The position numbers and the translations under genes were made by a program. The notes under the pieces are model-generated. The model searched no databases and was not told the origin of the DNA. It was given only the letters and a program-made list of their open reading frames with translations. Shown here one piece after another: positions 1 through 13,408 of a stretch of 64,000 nt of DNA. This DNA is from Datisca glomerata. Taxonomy: Eukaryota > Streptophyta > Magnoliopsida > Cucurbitales > Datiscaceae. Positions within the stretch are counted from its first letter, which is position 1; every line of letters starts with the position of its first letter. The DNA lies in NCBI GenBank assembly GCA_003255025.1, contig QANY01011423.1:374551-438550 (forward strand), in the 5' to 3' direction.

Positions 1-2390
1 TTAAATTATTAATTAAAAATATTGATTAGAAAAAGCAACGGAAGAAGCTAGAGTTTCCAAATTAAACTACATCATTATTTATTTATAAAACACGAATTTC
101 AACTTAAATAAAGAAATACAGGTTGCGAGAATTGAGAAAGCAAAAGCACGAGAAAATAGAAAAGATTGGAAAGGGGAAAATGTTGGCCATCGTGGTCTTA
201 ATTAATGCCTCCTAGTTAATGTTATGTCTGTACGGTCTGTCCCATGCGGCACATTAACTCATTAATTATAAACATAACACTTGATTTATCATTGTTTTTG
301 TAATCTAAGCATGTGAGAGCATAACTTTTTAGCTCTCTCATTCTAAATTTAATTATTTTATAATTCAATGGGTTTGTCGTTAAAGATAAGTTCAATCACA
401 ATTTAGTTTTTTTATTTACTAATCAGTCAATTGAAGGTAATATGTATTTAATCTTGGACAATTAGCCATATACAATATCTAAATGAAAAAAAAATCTAGT
501 AGTGGTTGATTTTTTTAATGCTCGTCTTGAAATCATCACCTTAATTTCATACGCATTGAACAATGTATAAACCTTTAGTTAGTTAGTGTTGCTCATATTT
601 TTCGAAAACATATCTCTTCTATAAGTATTAATAAGAGGGATTATATTTGTAAACGTAGATCTGATCACTTTGACATGTGTATTGAAATGATAAAACAGTT
701 TTTTATTTTTATTTTTTAAATTAAATTTAGACCGTCTATTCTTAAAACATACGGCCTCGATTTAACACGATTCGCTTTTGTTTTATAGAATATAAAAGAA
801 TCATGATCGATAAGTTGTTAATTATATGAGAAAAAATTAAAAATAAATTTAAAAAGTCAACATTTTTAATGAAAAATTAGTTGCGTCCTTCTTGATGTCA
901 TATTTAATTTATATTAATAACTGATATTAGTTTTGACAGTATAGAGAGTAAACAATATTCTTTGAGTGTATTAACAAGATGTGATGGATGCAGGCATCAT
1001 CTGGAGGAGATGGGATAACAAACAAATTTTCATATTAAAATATTAGCAAAATTGGTGCTTGTAATTTGTAAACTTAGCAGCAAAGTATATTCCAAAAAAG
1101 GTGGAACTAAATTAATTAATTTCTGATTAAATTTTTTGGTAAATTCTAAGCTAAGGAAAGGCCTCCTGATTGAGAATTTTTCAATACCAAACCAATCCTA
1201 AATTATAGAACCCAATTTTGAAACTTGGTAATATTAATTTGTTTGGAATTATCGGCATCTCAATTTCAGATTTGGTCAAAATTCCCGAGTCAAATGATCC
1301 GCAAATTCAATTATAAGAAAAACTATGGGGATTTAACATCGAAATTCTTTAAACAAACAAACAAAAAATCGGTATGATATATAAATTAGAAGAAATTACA
1401 AGCAATATCTAATTATAATCATGAGGTTTTAATTACTAATTAGCATCACGTATTTTTCCGTTTAGTTTGATTTTAAGCTAAAGAATTAAACCAAACCAAC
1501 CCGTCCCCACTATATATTTCATAATAAAAAATATAGTTTTTTTAATTATGTGTTATTCGTATAGTATAAGTTCATAATTCATATACATTATCAATCAAAT
1601 GACGGGTTAATAATCAAATTTTGTATTTGCTTTGGATATGACATGTGGGTTTGGGGCTGGGGGTTAGTCCAAAACTGATCAACGTTTTCCATGCGAGTTG
1701 CATGAATTATTAATAATATTAACCTGTCCTATAAGTAAGAAACCGCCAAAAGACCAGCCGGGTACACCGTACCCTCGTCCCCAACGGGCCCTGAAATGTG
1801 GGTCCCATTTGGCCACTGAAGACGTCGCACGTTCCCACCCGGATAATTTTGTCCTTTTCCTCGCCTTATCGCACACGTAGTTTTTGTGGGTGCTACAAGC
1901 CCATCACCTTTGCACTCAACGAGGATAAAAAAGTGGGAGAGAGAGATTGAAGAGTAAAGGTGACTTGGATTTTAGCTTTGCATACGTGGCGTCATTTTGG
2001 AGGGACCATCAGACAAATATTACGTGGCAGATGCCCGGCCTGTCAGTTTCAACACTTCCACCTCATTGTTTAAATATTTCTCTTAAAATTAGACCTCAAA
2101 CATTGCCAATATCCCATAAATACCCCTATATGTCCCCTGTTTTACGCGTAAAATGTTGGTTAAAGGTGTGGAAATGGTAAGGGCCTTCTTGTAACCGAAT
2201 CTTGAAATAGACAAAATAATGCAAACCAAAATATCCTGCTTTCTCTCTCTGTAAAAAAGAAATTTTAAACTATTATTTATCCTTTTCTTCTCTCTCTAAG
2301 TCTAAACCAAACCCAAGCCAGAATAAAACCCAACCTGCCAACTACAAGTGCTTCGCTTCATCCATTGCGTGCTCGCTCACCTTCATTTCT
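1..2390. other. AT-rich intergenic DNA
   Basis: No gene is recognisable here. The stretch is AT-rich with stop codons in all frames. The short open frames between about 1680 and 2180 have no recognisable composition or motif and lie in the region expected to hold the distal promoter of the RING gene that follows. A GC-richer island near 1745-1830 is the only compositional change. Confidence 0.6.
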
Positions 2391-2534
2391 CCCTTATAAC
2401 CTCTCACCCTTTTGAGAGAAAACAAACAACTCCAAAGCCTAAGGCTGAAGGAAGACAAAGATATCAAAGAGATTAGACGGAGAAGAAGACGATTATAGAA
2501 GAAACACTAGAAAGAAGAAGATTCATAATCATTC
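2391..2534 (+). promoter_or_regulatory. Probable core promoter and 5' UTR of the RING ligase gene
   Basis: A TATA-like TTATAA lies at 2394-2399. It is followed by a purine-rich, ATG-free leader up to the start codon at 2535, typical of a plant 5' UTR. The transcription start is inferred to be about 30 bases after the TATA-like motif; nothing in the sequence fixes it. Confidence 0.3.
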
Positions 2535-3752
2535 ATGGCTGTTGAAGCTCGACACCTCAATTTCTTCCCTCCTCAACTGATAGGAAACAGGTACTGTTTC
2601 TCACTTCCTTTTTAGTGTAACAACTATATATCTCTGCATGCAAATCTCTAAGACTGTTCTTTAATCTTCGGAATTTCGATTATTGAATAATTTGCAGGGG
2701 TATAATGAATCCAATAGATGGAAATACAAATCTATACAACTCTGCGGTCGGATTTGGAGTACCATTATCAGGAACCACTACTGCAGAGAGTCTGCTTGCA
2801 GGCTACAACTCTGTAATCGTCGATTCAGTTCCTCCAAAAGCATCCATGAAATCCGATAGTGGAATCACTTACAACGTTCCCCTCTCCAGAAAACGGACGA
2901 GAGACTCTATGATCACCCCCTTCATCTCCTACCCATCTTCTTTACAGGCCAGAAACCCACGTGGCGGCTCCTTTTCCTTCCTTGGCGAAGACATTTCGCT
3001 CCACATTCAGAAACAGCAATCTGAAATCGACCATTTAATCTCCCAACATGTAAGCCAGTATCGCCAATGTTTATTTATTAATTAATATATGTTTTATCGT
3101 TTATTTTTCTTTTTAAATCGTTTATTAATCTTTTCCTGTCTTTTGGGTAATATAGATGGAAAAGGTGAGATTGGAGATTGAGGAAAAGCGCAAGAGGCAA
3201 GCGAGGAGGATAATAGAGTCAATAGAGGTGGGAATGGTAAAGAGGCTGAAAGCCAAAGAAGAAGAGATTGAAAAGATTGGGAAATTGAATTGGGCGCTGG
3301 AAGAACGCGTGAAGTCGTTGTGCGTTGAAAATCAGATATGGAGAGACTTGGCGCAAACAAATGAAGCCACCGTTAATGCTCTACGCTCCAATCTGGAGCA
3401 GGTTTTAGCCCAAGTAAACGAAGAGCGAAGCCGTGGAGCAGGACTAGAAGAAGCCACAACAGCATTAATGGATGACGCACAGTCGTGCTGCGGGAGCAAC
3501 GGTAACGAAGAAGAAGAAGATGAAAGAGACGCTGAAGGGTGGCGCGTGATAGCCGGGAATAATGATAGAAATTGTAACAGTAACAGTAATGGGGGAAGCA
3601 GGTTGTGCAGGAACTGTGGGAAAGAGGAATCGTGCGTGCTTCTATTGCCTTGCAGGCACCTGTGTCTGTGTACTGTTTGTGGGTCATCGGTCCATATTTG
3701 TCCCATCTGTAAATCCTCTAAGAACACCAGTGTACATGTTAACCTGTCCTAG
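2535..3752 (+). CDS. BOI/BRG-type RING E3 ubiquitin ligase (S-ribonuclease-binding protein family), 3 exons
   Basis: Exons are 2535-2590, 2698-3049 and 3156-3752. All introns are GT-AG and the joined frame gives 334 aa. The N-terminus MAVEARHLNFFPPQL is typical of plant BOI/BRG (Botrytis susceptible1 interactor) proteins. Residues about 137-200 form a charged coiled coil, followed by the family's conserved block around ENQIWRDLAQ and LRSNLEQVLAQ (about 194-221). An acidic, Asn/Ser-rich linker leads to a C-terminal RING finger (about 287-321) with Cys-x2-Cys, Cys-Arg-His, Cys-x-Cys-x2-Cys and Cys-Pro-Ile-Cys ligand pairs intact. Family members are E3 ligases that temper cell death, stress and gibberellin responses; the exact role here is inferred. 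Exon 3 also opens with an ATG, but the conserved N-terminal exon supports the start at 2535. Which BOI/BRG paralogue this is cannot be decided. Confidence 0.93.
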
Positions 3753-4808
3753 GAAAAAAAAAACAAACCATAATTATTTCCGAAAAAAATAACAAAATCT
3801 TCAAAAGATTACCCAGTAATCTTTGTTGGAATCACTAATTTTGTTTATGTTTGATACCCTATTTCTTGCCTTTGCTTTCCATTTTTCCCCCATTCAATTT
3901 TTTTGTCCTGTAATCCCAAATCTATCGTACATATCTACATTTAATCACTTATTGATTTTACTTAATTCAAAGTCTTTTGCTTTTTTTTCTCAGCAAAGTC
4001 TTTTGGCTTTTCACATCCGAGAATTTTAGCATTATGAATGAACATACTGTTTGTTTGTTTGTCCGCGCACTTTAGCAAATACGACGCACGTTAGCAAAGG
4101 CTGTCGCGATCTACGGGAGTTGATGATTAAGATGTTGGGTCCCAGGGTAAGTGGGACCCATAGCGATTGACACGCAGGTAGCTAGTCCATAGACCAATTA
4201 GATGAGGATTAATAGGTGATCGCAAAACGGGGGAAGGAGAGTGAAATCACGCGCGATAATTACCTGCGGGGTCAAGCGAAGACTAGGAAAGCGACAGGTG
4301 TGAAACAAAAGCTGACACGTAGGTCTCTCGCAAATGTCGCTGTTAAAGGATTAAATATTAGCTCAGACTCATTATCTGGTGCGCTCCGTTTTGCACGGCT
4401 TTCAAACCCCATATCTCTCTCTCTCTCCATACTAAAAGAAAAAGAAGAAAAGGCCAAAGCAGAAAGCAGACACGGGAATCGGTGGTTGAAGAGTCCCCCA
4501 CCCCACCCAGTTAAGACCACCACCGTTTGTTGGCATTATTAGAGTTGCGTGATTCATACGACGACGTCATTCGTGGAAAAATAGCCAAAAGGGATCTCTA
4601 GCGTGTGAAGAAGTTATTGGGATTCCCAAGGCGATGTAGGATTAATTACTGTCTCCTTCGCTATCAATAAGTATCATCCTACGTACGACGTTTCATTAAT
4701 TTTTATTATTTTCATCTGTGTGGATGTTTGTGCTTTATAGGCTGTGTCAGTTAGGCTAGCCTAGCAGTGACATTGGGGGTGGCTTTTAAGAAGGAAGAAG
4801 AAGATGAT

Positions 4809-4838
4809 GGGGGGGGGGGGGGNGGGGGGGGGGGGGGG
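4809..4838. repeat. Poly-G homopolymer with one undetermined base
   Basis: Thirty positions that are all G except an N at 4823. It is a mononucleotide microsatellite, and the N suggests two sequence pieces were joined here or that base calling failed in the run. The true length is uncertain. Confidence 0.9.
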
Positions 4839-7800
4839 TCAGGGTAAAAGATTTGGATTTCGTGTAACGGTTAAAAAGGAAACAATAAAAGGATGCACGT
4901 GATGGGACACGTGATTAGTAGTTGTCTTTTGCTTTTGGGGAAAATAGTATGCCAAGTCAATGCAGTACAAGAGGGTAGGGAAGGGAACTTTGGAGTTTGG
5001 AGAGGGCATCCATATTCTGTTTCTGCCCCTTTCTCGGAAGTTGTATGAAAATTTTATTTCCTTTTTTTCTCTCTTTTGGACAGACTATTGAATGAGGACA
5101 GGAGATTGAAGGAGGTTCCCACTATGATGTTTCTTTTGAAGTAATATAACCCTGATTGAAACAAACGAGGAATTTAAGCAATTTAATTCAATGGTTATCC
5201 AGTTTCATCTCCTCGTGCTTAAATACTTCATCTTTTTCTAATTGAAAAGAAAAATTCTTGAAATTTATTTTAATATTACGGATATTTCATATAGTTTAAG
5301 GAAATACATGAAGTTTCTTTGACATTTTATTTTAGAGATTAAAAAATTAAAAAATATTATTTTTCTTATTAACGACGTTCTTAAAATATCAAGAATACGC
5401 GTATTTTTTATATTGCTCATAGGGTAAAACCCATTTTTTCTTGTTTTGAGGGTTTTCTCGGATGAGGAAATAACTCAATTTCGTATTTTGAATCTACTTA
5501 CACAGATTTGAATCTAAAGTTATTTTAATTATTTTTTTTAAACTAAATTATTTATAATAAATTAGACGTATTTATTTTTCTTAAACTATAAGATGTGTCT
5601 AAAACTTTTATATAAACTTTAAAGAGTGTATACATATTTTTTTTTAATTAGAATTATCTTAATGCGACAGATTACTCTCGAACTTCAACACCGAAGATTA
5701 AGTATGATAGAAGAGACGTCAACATGGTAACGAGTTTGGTGAAATATTATATACTAGATGGTTAGATTAAAACCCTCCTCCTATAAATGATACTTGACAT
5801 GTTCTGAAGAAAAAATTAATGAATTTAGAATAAAGTCCAATAATGTAAGCTCGGTATATTATGTAGTCTCCCTATCGTTAATAAAACGCAATTCAATTAA
5901 TGGAAACCAAATCAATCTTCAAAATTTTTATTTTTGGTCCAACTAATGGGACCATATTTCATGACAATATGTCTGATCCGAGAGACAAATATAAGGAATG
6001 GGGTCCACAAGACAGGTCAAATGCCGAAATTAGCATTTAATAAGGAAGGGCAAATAAATAGGTTAGATTTTTCTTGTGGGCCACCACCAAATCAGGACCA
6101 TCTGTTCCTTTATGACCGGCATGCCCTCCATTACACGTGAATCTGATTCCCACCACTCCTCTTTAAAATTATATCATTTCTCTTATTTATCTTCCTTATT
6201 TTATTTTAATTAATTAACTTTGATTTGTGTTGCTTTAGGAGCATAATTATTGCTACCATAGATTGGACATTGTGTATTGACTTAGTGTTTGTTTGATGGT
6301 GATCCACTTAATTATTAATCAAAGCTTATTTTTTATTTTATATAATTAATTAATTAAGGATTCTGCTTTTTTAATTATTCATAGTATTTTTTTAGCAAAT
6401 GCACTTGCTAATTTTATATTAAAAAAGTGGTATTCTTCTGCCTAGGAATCTATGGAAAAGTTATAGAATAATTTACCCAAAAAGAAAAATAGAATATATG
6501 TAAATTTTTTTGTGACTTATGGTGGCATGAAAACATAATAATCGTTCACTAGTGGACATGATAACATATTCGATTGTACCAATATTGACTATGATTTTTT
6601 CTTTTATTTTATTTTTCTTCTCCACTAAATTAATTTATATTCTTTTGATCTATAATGAATCATCTTTTATAACACATCTCCAAATTATTTCCTAATTTCA
6701 ACGTTCTTAATTACTAATGAACAAATTCTTGATGAGTAAAAACTAAATATTCCTCGAGTAAAAATGATCATGAAATTCACTTTTACAGATATTTATATCC
6801 CTAATTATATAATATTTAATTTTATAAACTATTTATATATAGAACTTCATTAGGTAAATGAATTAGATGAAAAATTAGGTTGTTTAAAGAAATTAAAAAG
6901 ATGTGATAACCTATTTGTACTATATTTTAATAGAACTTGAATGATAAAAAAATTTCTCTCGCTTAAGCTTCGTTGATATCGTATAGACAGAAGTAACTGA
7001 CTCTTTTGTATAAATATACGATTTTTCACACATCAAATCCGAACACATTATAATTAGCCAACCTTTTCCGGCTAGTTATTAACAAAACATTAAAATAAAA
7101 TTTGGTTAAATAGGAAACTTGGATGCTCAAAGGGACAGAATAAACATACCTTTCTATCATTTTTACATTTCTTATCGAAAGTAAAATGATTTGTTTGTAT
7201 ATGCGTGTCATTACATGTTATAAGGGATCCACATGCAATAACATAATGTGACCAAAACTATATTTCAAATTCGATCATCACTAAAAATTGACTAATTATT
7301 TTGAAAACGACTCTACTTGATTAATAATTAGCAAAAAAATATATGTCACCTTCTATATTTAATTTGTCGTGCGCATTCTTATAATCCAAGAGCATCTTGT
7401 TTCCTTCGATAGGTATATTAATTATTAGAGTCTATTTTGGTGAAACTTCAACGGCATTGCCAGTTGGGTGGTTTAGATCAATGATTTAGATCAGTGAGAG
7501 CATAGGGTCAATATCTCACTGTTTAAGTAAGATGTTCATCCTCTACTCGCTTAAGGGCCAAAACCAAATCGAGAGAGGGAGAGAGAGACCATTTGTCTAA
7601 AACAGCTAATATGAGAAAGGAATTTTGTATTCATTTCTAAATAATATATACTCTTGTTTACAGTTGGTTAAGCTTCACACGACATCATAGTATTTAGTCA
7701 TACTTTTTATATTATTCTTAGAATTTGTAACTTTGGCCAAAATTAAAACCCTAAAATATAAATAATTCTATAATTACGGAAAAATTGTTGGAAAAAATGT

Positions 7801-10491
7801 TAAAATGGGAAAATAAATTTTATGATCGAAAAGACTTAATCTTTGTTTTTTTCCCTGAAGATAAAAGTCATAATCTTTGATGATATTTAGAAGAATAGCA
7901 TATTGTAATATACTCCCACATATCTTTTTCTTTCTAGCTTGTTAGCCGAGAACTTAATTAGTGCTTAATTAATTAAAGGCCAAGTGATTCAAACATAATA
8001 AACCTACGTCAACCGGCCGCTTAAATAGGGAATTTTTTTTTCTATTTTTATAGTATTAAAAGTTACAGATGCTTACGTTAAGATAAAGCATTTAAAAACA
8101 TCACAGGGTCGGCCAGAAAATTGTTAATTAATTAAATAATGTTTTAGGCTCATCATGTTATAAGCATTGTTTATCACTTGATCACGCATTGTTTGTTCTT
8201 GTAGGTATTGACCTAAGCATGATTGAACAATGTGCTCTAATTAATTGGTTGAACCATTAATTTGAAATACATATTATTCTGATTTCCTAGCCAAAGCTTA
8301 TTAAACCTAACACGACCTTATTCAAGATATTAATAATAAATATGATTAAGAAATGTTTTGATACAAATTGAGAGGGTTGAGTTGTCGATTACACTAATTA
8401 AAGGCTATAAAAGCATCACAATGGTGGGGCCGCATGGACACTCAATCAAGCTTATTCGATTGTGACCATGTAACATATATATACATATAGCTAGATTTTT
8501 CTTTAAAAAAAAGATTTGATTCTAATAATATATGAAATGCTTTCTCGAAAATAATTATTATTTTGGAGATAATAGGAAATCGTCAAAGGGGAATTAACTA
8601 CTACGTTTATCCAATGGCAAATGTCATTTATTGTATTAGTTAAGTTGGTTCATTGCGTATGGGAAAATTCAATATTTCAAAACTTATTTCTGCATTGACA
8701 ATGTTTTTAAAACAAAATCTTAATTAGTGATAAAGAGTCACGGCATTCTATGTAGCATTTAATTATTTGGTCTTTAATAAAAAAAATCTTTAATTAATTG
8801 GTGACTAAAAGGTTACTAAAATACATAAAAATATTTTCTTCAAATAAACTATGATACCCAGGTTTGATAAATCAAATCAACCGCAAATCTCTTGTTGATT
8901 CCCACAAAATGAAGGCAACTAATTCACACAATAATACACTCTTCTTAAGAAGAAAGGGAGGTGAAAAAAAGGGAAAATATGTGTGATTGAACTAATCAAA
9001 TTTCATTGTTTTGTTCCCTTTTCCTATAGAAAGTGATGCATCCATTTCATGTGGGTCTTATCCTTCTCCTCCCAACTTCTACCTTTAATATTCATATAGT
9101 GATATCAGTAAGTACTATATGTATACCAAATTCAATGCTTTAATTCACTTGTCACGTACATACTACGCTCCTAGACAACTATATGCCGACGAGAAAGGAC
9201 AATGACAATTGAACCAATATCTTTTTTTAAAGAAGAAGACATGATGGAAACCCTAAAAAATAAACCCCATGTTATAGATTCATTTTTAAAAAAATATTTT
9301 TTAGGTTAAGATGGTGTGGTGGTGTAAAGTGATGGAGATGTGTGTCACATAAGTTGTCCACTTATAATTGTGATGTAAACCATATTCCAATTTTTAACTT
9401 TGTCCACTACACAAAATTAAAAAGTGTGTGGGGAATGGGATTGCCAAAGTAATGGGACAGAAGAAAAAAGAGCATAGAATATGGATCTAATTTAAGAAGG
9501 GATCGATGGGATGGGAGCCATGATGGCAACCCTTAACTTTCTTCCCCCTCGCGAAAAGGGGGTATCACTAATGTACTAATTCATCATGTTAGAATTGATT
9601 TTGTTGTTTTCCCCTTTTAATTCATTTTTCCTTCATAACAACGACCCCGCTACCCATATCATGTGTCACTTTTGAGATATTTGAATGACACCTTAATCAG
9701 ATCAATTTGGAATCTAATGGCCCATTGAATTAGCTCAATTAATTAATCACCAAAAATGTAGACATGTCCAAAAACAACTATTTATAGTTCAAGAATCATT
9801 TTTTGTTACCGTTCATGGGTGTACATTTGAGAACTTAACCATTCATGTTAAACTTGTAAGTAATCAATCATATCTTGTTCGATAAAAGTAAAAATTAATT
9901 AGTACTATAGGGTAATTGTCATATTATGATGTTGGAATTTATTAAAAGAACGGGAACTCTGCGTACAAGAACCAATTGAATGGCAAACTTTTGTAGATAC
10001 ATAAAAAATATGTTAACCCATTTATATATGATCTCTTGCTTAATTATAATTTATATTCTCATTAAAAGGTTAAAGTAATGGGTAATATATTTGCCTTTAA
10101 GAAAGGCATGGGTGGGTCAAGATAAGAATCCTCACAAAATCTACCAAAAGCAAGAAGAATGCACAAACCAATTTCACCTATGAAATCATATCTAGATGTA
10201 CAAATTAAATTGAGTTTCCTTTCTTTTCAATAATGTGAGAATTTCAAAATCACCTGACATATATATATTATCTCTACTTTACAAGTATGGATTTGGTTTG
10301 GTGTGATAACTGGTTGAGTTAGGCTGAAGATTGAGACATTATTCATTGCAATTCTGAAAACCATAATTAAAAAAACCCACTAAAAGTACATTATTGAAAA
10401 TGGAAATTAAACAAAAACACAAAAAAGAAGCAAAATCAAATGTTACAGCTATATTTTTATTTTGAAAAATTATACGACCGATCAAATAATT

Positions 10492-10601
10492 GATTAAGTT
10501 TTAAGTGATCAATATAATTTATTTTATTAAATTATTTTAATGAGTCATTAAATATCAATTTATAAATGATTATCAGTTATTTGATCACTTAAAACTTAAT
10601 C
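10492..10601. repeat. Perfect 21-bp inverted repeat, MITE-like hairpin
   Basis: The left arm (10492-10512) and right arm (10581-10601) are perfect reverse complements, separated by 68 AT-rich bases that are themselves partly self-complementary. The flanks also share AT-rich inverted similarity. This fits a small foldback or MITE remnant, but no convincing target duplication was found and the family is unknown. Confidence 0.5.
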
Positions 10602-12053
10602 ATTCTATAATTATTCTTTTATTTTTATTTTATATGACAGATGGGTTATAAGTGTAAACATCAGTTTTTCCCACTCACTAATACCAAATATCCCATGTGC
10701 CACAGAACCACCATATCTATCCCATTTAATACCATTTTCTTTTGGGCATTATGCCTTCAAACTCAACTTCCCCATCTTTGCTTCAATGATTATGCTTTTG
10801 GCTTTTCCCCCCAATCTCACTTAGTGCCTACTTTTGTCTCCTAAAGTGTTTTAAGTATAGTTTTAAATTTTAGGTCTCTCCATCCATATATCTTATTAGA
10901 ATCTTTAATTATTTATTATTTCAATTTGAGTTAAAAATATTTAAGCGGGTGAAAATTAAAAAAACTATAAATTCACTGATCTATAAGTTGGAGTAAATAA
11001 ACGTGATATGATCAGAATGATTCATAACGAATATTATTCTTTATGAAAAATAATATACTATTTAAATGACATCAACCTAGTCTCGAGAGTGTTATTCAAT
11101 GTGTTGTAAGAGATGGTTTTAAACCTCCTTAATTGGTTGTTTCTGTTTGTAATTTTATATTATTTTTTATCTTGTTTTGTTCAAAAAAATCTAAACTCGA
11201 GAGAAGTGGAAGTATACTGTGTATGATAGAAAAACTTTTAGTATTTTCTGAAATAACGAAAACTCAGTATTCATTCACATATTTTTTTTAACATGTATAC
11301 ATATAATTTATCTAACTCACCGTCATCTCATCAATCAATTATAATCAAAATGAAATAAAAATACACATATTAAAAAATTATATAAAAATATTAAGTTTTC
11401 GGTACTTCATATAGTATTATGAGTTTTCTTTTGCATAACGTTAATTTTCTTTTCCTCCATTTCTCACTTTTTCTTTATCTCCTTTTTGGTCACCTTTTGC
11501 ATTGCATTTTTAACAGTGAACTCGAGATATGAAACTTGTAGTTGAAGGTGACATTACTAAATGAAATCAACTCTCTATCTTTGGACCAAATAAACACATA
11601 ATTTTTAATATTTTTTTTCCTTTTGGGAACTGTCAATCACCAATATTCTAGAAATGCATTATATTTGTGTTGTCGATAATTCATCACGCGGCTGCAGAAT
11701 TTGGTCCCACGGATAACATGGGATGATGGACCATATAGAACTTTGTCCTTTTGATTTATTGTATCATGCATTATCAGCTTTTGACACAGATGATAGTATC
11801 ATTTCTTGGCCATATGACTATAACACGTAAACTTTTAATAACTTGCTTTTACCAATGACTTCGACTTTTACCTCCTTTCATTGATGCAAATTATGTTTTT
11901 CACGACGGTCATATGAAAATGCGGATAACGGTTTGTTTTGATCAGTCATAATAAAGTACCGCTCTTTTATAATAGAACGATGATAAAAGTAAAATTACTT
12001 ATTGTGAGGATTAAAAACACTTGGGTTGAGGACCCACTTCCACCGAGATTTTT

Positions 12054-12357
12054 TGACAAGGATGATTATCATGATGACAAGGATGACATACAAGCCAGCT
12101 CAGTAACGTGATACAGCTGGCAATTGAGTCTGCTCAGTGTTGTTGCCAACTGTGATTACCATGTAAATCATGCAGTAATCATATGATTAGTAATTCAGTT
12201 ATTAGAGTAGGTAGTGTCTGTTAGTTGAATTGTTAAGTTAGTTAATAAGCTTTATTATCAAGTCATTGTTTATATATATATATACATATATATGTTCTCC
12301 AATCTATTGAGTAACTTCTTCTTTGCTTACTCTATTCTATCATGTTTCTATATCTCA
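12054..12357 (+). repeat. 5' LTR of the copia element
   Basis: Starts TGACAAGGATG and ends TATCTCA. It aligns along its length with 19021-19386, sharing blocks such as TGTGATTACCATG. It contains a TA-rich stretch (12271-12292) where the 3' LTR has a GT microsatellite. It lacks about 60 bp present near the end of the 3' LTR. Confidence 0.85.
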
Positions 12358-12360
12358 TCT

Positions 12361-12372
12361 TGATATCAAAGC
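12361..12372 (+). other. Primer-binding site (initiator tRNA-Met type)
   Basis: TGATATCAAAGC lies three bases after the 5' LTR and differs at two positions from the canonical plant copia site TGGTATCAGAGC, which pairs with the 3' end of initiator tRNA-Met. Confidence 0.75.
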
Positions 12373-12639
12373 ACATAAGTGAAGATTCAAAGCTATGACT
12401 GTTTAATCAAGTGTGAACCGGAGGTAATTCGAGTGATGACAGTTTCTTCTCCAAATCTCTTAGTTCAATGCTTAATTCTTCTCTTTTGATTAAGCGTGAT
12501 AGAGATAACTCCATGCTATGAAAATCACAAATTGTGCCAACAATAATTGAAAATAGTTTATATTTGTTTCTCTTTGGTAGTGAGGAAAATCCTCAACAAA
12601 ATTTAGCTAATGGTACTGATAACCAAAGTACATTACTTG

Positions 12640-13408
12640 GATCAGGAAGGATCAACTTCTCTTAAGTTGGTTGTGTTCGTCCATGACTGAGAGAGTTCTT
12701 GAGACAATCCTGCAGTATAGTCATTCAAAAGACTTGTGGAAAGCATTAGAAAAAGTGTTTTCTAATCAGTCGAGAGCAAGAATGCTCCAGTTGAAGAATT
12801 TTCTTTAAACCAATAAGAAATGTAACCAAAGTATAGCGGATTATTGCGATAAAATGAGGAATCTAGGTGATACATTACTTGTAGTTGAAAATCCCATAAG
12901 TTCTCAAGATCTCATGCTTCACATTTTGAATGGTTTAGGAGTTGAGTATGGGTTCGGTAGTTGTTAATGTCACCTCAAGAAGTGAGGATGTTACACTTGA
13001 GGAAGTTCAGGCTCTTCTAATGAGTCATATGTGTAGAATTGAGAGGACTAACTTTGAGTCTACCCTAGATGTCAAGTATTCAATGTCAGCAAACTATGCT
13101 AGGAGTAATTTTGGAAGAAAGAATGGTGGTTATGGTCATGGAAATGGGAACTACGGTCAAGGTAATTCTGGCAGAGGAAGAGGTGGAAATTTTAACAATC
13201 AAGGTGGTGGTCATGGTTGCTTCAATGGTGGAAGATGATGAGTGGTGGCAGGTTTGAGGTAGACTCACCTTGTCAAGTATATGGTAGAACAGGTCACAGG
13301 ACACTAACATGTTACAATATGTATGACAGGAGTTACAAATTACAGAGTAACTCGCCCACTGGTTCATTCTCAAACCAATCCCAGAACACTAGCTTCTCAC
13401 CCACAACA
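12640..13408 (+). pseudogene. copia gag remnant
   Basis: The translation shows a capsid-like region, including the words DLWKALEKVF and ADYCDKMRNLGD typical of the UBN2/gag family. A glycine-rich RNA-binding stretch (about 13120-13240) follows, then a zinc knuckle of the form C-x2-x-G-x-x-GH-x4-C (about 13270-13315, CQVYGRTGHRTLTC) in which the second cysteine is replaced. Several stops and at least one frameshift near 13235 break it. It is cut at 13408 by the nested insertion; coding similarity resumes at 15567. Confidence 0.8.

Larger units (their letters stand above)
3753..12053. other. Long AT-rich intergenic region
   Basis: About 8.3 kb without a recognisable gene. It holds the RING gene's 3' UTR at its left end, a GC-richer patch near 4070-4650 with a small perfect hairpin (8-bp arms, 4138-4160), the poly-G tract at 4809-4838 and the inverted repeat at 10492-10601. 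Open frames such as 4216-4542 and 10641-10844 lack any recognisable domain or splice context and look like chance. Confidence 0.6.

Noticed and set aside
3094..3727. Minus-strand open frames opposite the RING gene
   Set aside because: They are shadows of exon 3, whose RING finger and coiled coil are clear on the plus strand.
4216..4542. Open frame of 108 codons in a GC-richer patch
   Set aside because: No recognisable domain, a basic low-complexity translation, and no start or splice context.
10641..10844. Open frame of 67 codons
   Set aside because: Short, Cys/Phe/Pro-rich translation in AT-rich DNA without any motif.
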